Positions 4,651 through 5,000 of a DNA stretch of 5,000 bases are shown one piece after another. This DNA comes from Oscillospiraceae bacterium. GTDB taxonomy: Bacteria > Bacillota > Clostridia > Oscillospirales > Oscillospiraceae. The stretch is from contig JAHHRR010000077.1 of assembly GCA_020025655.1 (NCBI GenBank), positions 1-5,000 of the forward strand, read 5' to 3'. Each line of letters opens with the position of its first letter. The first letter of the stretch is position 1. Made by a program: the position numbers and the translations under genes. The notes below the pieces were generated by a model that did not search any database, was not told the DNA's origin, and saw only the letters and a program-made list of their open reading frames with translations.

Positions 4651-5000
4651 ATGAAATTTGCAATGTATGGTTCCGGTGCAGCCGGCAGTGTTTTCGCATC
4701 TTATCTTCGCAAGGGCGGAGCTGATATTATCCTCATAGATCGCTATGAAGAGCACATGAGAAAGGTCCGCGAGGAAGGCATGACCTTTACTATTCACCTT
4801 CAGGAAGAGGGCGAGTACAAAGACATTACCGAAGTTCTCCAGGGCTTCCGTACATATACCACCGCTTCTGAGGCTTTCGAGAAAGAGGGCAAGGTTGATG
4901 TAATTATCTACATGACCAAGGCAACTCAGCTCAGCTCCGCAATTCAGGACTCCATGCCTGTTATCGGCGAGAACACCGTTGCTGTTTCCCTTATCAACGG
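4651..5000 (+). CDS. Ketopantoate reductase (PanE/ApbA) family oxidoreductase, KPR2 (3' end outside window)
   Basis: N-terminal Rossmann domain of a second predicted cytosolic NAD(P)H-dependent 2-oxoacid reductase. The 116 full codons plus GG (glycine) read MKFAMYGSGAAGSVF onward: GSGAAG at 7-12, D30 ending beta-2, MTKATQ with conserved Lys90, and SLING at the window edge. It is about two-thirds identical to KPR1 over this part; the first 49 residues share about 40. Relative to KPR1 it carries a small insertion (FEKEGK, about residues 76-81). The substrate-binding and catalytic C-terminal domain is not in the window, so activity and specificity cannot be judged. It lies 132 bp after the transporter in the same orientation, with its own -10 box, strong ribosome binding site and a long palindrome upstream, so both read-through and independent transcription are possible. 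No break or frameshift is seen. Confidence 0.92.
   Translation, partial: MKFAMYGSGAAGSVFASYLRKGGADIILIDRYEEHMRKVREEGMTFTIHLQEEGEYKDITEVLQGFRTYTTASEAFEKEGKVDVIIYMTKATQLSSAIQDSMPVIGENTVAVSLIN

Overview
The window looks like chromosomal DNA from an anaerobic, mid-GC Bacillota (Clostridia, perhaps an Oscillospirales/Ruminococcaceae-type gut bacterium). The grounds are consensus-like sigma-A promoters, GGAGG-type ribosome binding sites, compact hairpin plus T-run terminators, A+T-rich spacers between moderate-GC genes, and the style of the proteins (YoeA/NorM-like MATE, PanE/ApbA-like reductases, a YkvI-type transporter). The family-level guess is inference only. No mobile element, tRNA, rRNA or CRISPR array was seen. 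All four recognised genes lie on the + strand.

Layout: (1) 1-1356 is a nearly complete MATE multidrug/cation antiporter gene whose start lies just upstream of the window; an intrinsic terminator follows at 1361-1396. (2) 1397-1593 is a regulatory spacer with overlapping inverted repeats, a near-consensus promoter (TTGACA, 16 bp, TATAAT) whose -10 box sits inside a 15-bp palindrome, and a leader of roughly 105 nt. (3) 1594-2577 is a complete 327-aa ketopantoate-reductase-family oxidoreductase (KPR1), closed by an intrinsic terminator at 2591-2625. (4) 2578-3282 is an unusually long (705 bp) A+T-rich stretch with no convincing gene. It holds an imperfect long hairpin, a 29-bp near-perfect palindrome overlapping a candidate promoter, and a second intrinsic terminator only about 80 bp before the next gene. 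(5) 3283-4518 is a complete 411-aa YkvI-family membrane transporter. (6) 4519-4650 is a 132-bp spacer with a 20-bp-stem hairpin abutting a -10 box. (7) 4651-5000 is the N-terminal 117 codons of a second ketopantoate-reductase-family enzyme (KPR2), about two-thirds identical to KPR1 over the shared part and cut by the window end.

How it may work together: two anciently duplicated NAD(P)H-dependent 2-oxoacid (ketopantoate-like) reductases bracket a LeuT-fold-type secondary transporter, and no panB, panC or panD is visible. A plausible but unproven reading is a small uptake-and-reduction module for a 2-oxo or 2-hydroxy acid related to ketopantoate/pantoate. It would be controlled by a palindromic operator and possibly by conditional termination in the transporter's leader. 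The MATE gene has its own terminator and is probably a separate unit.
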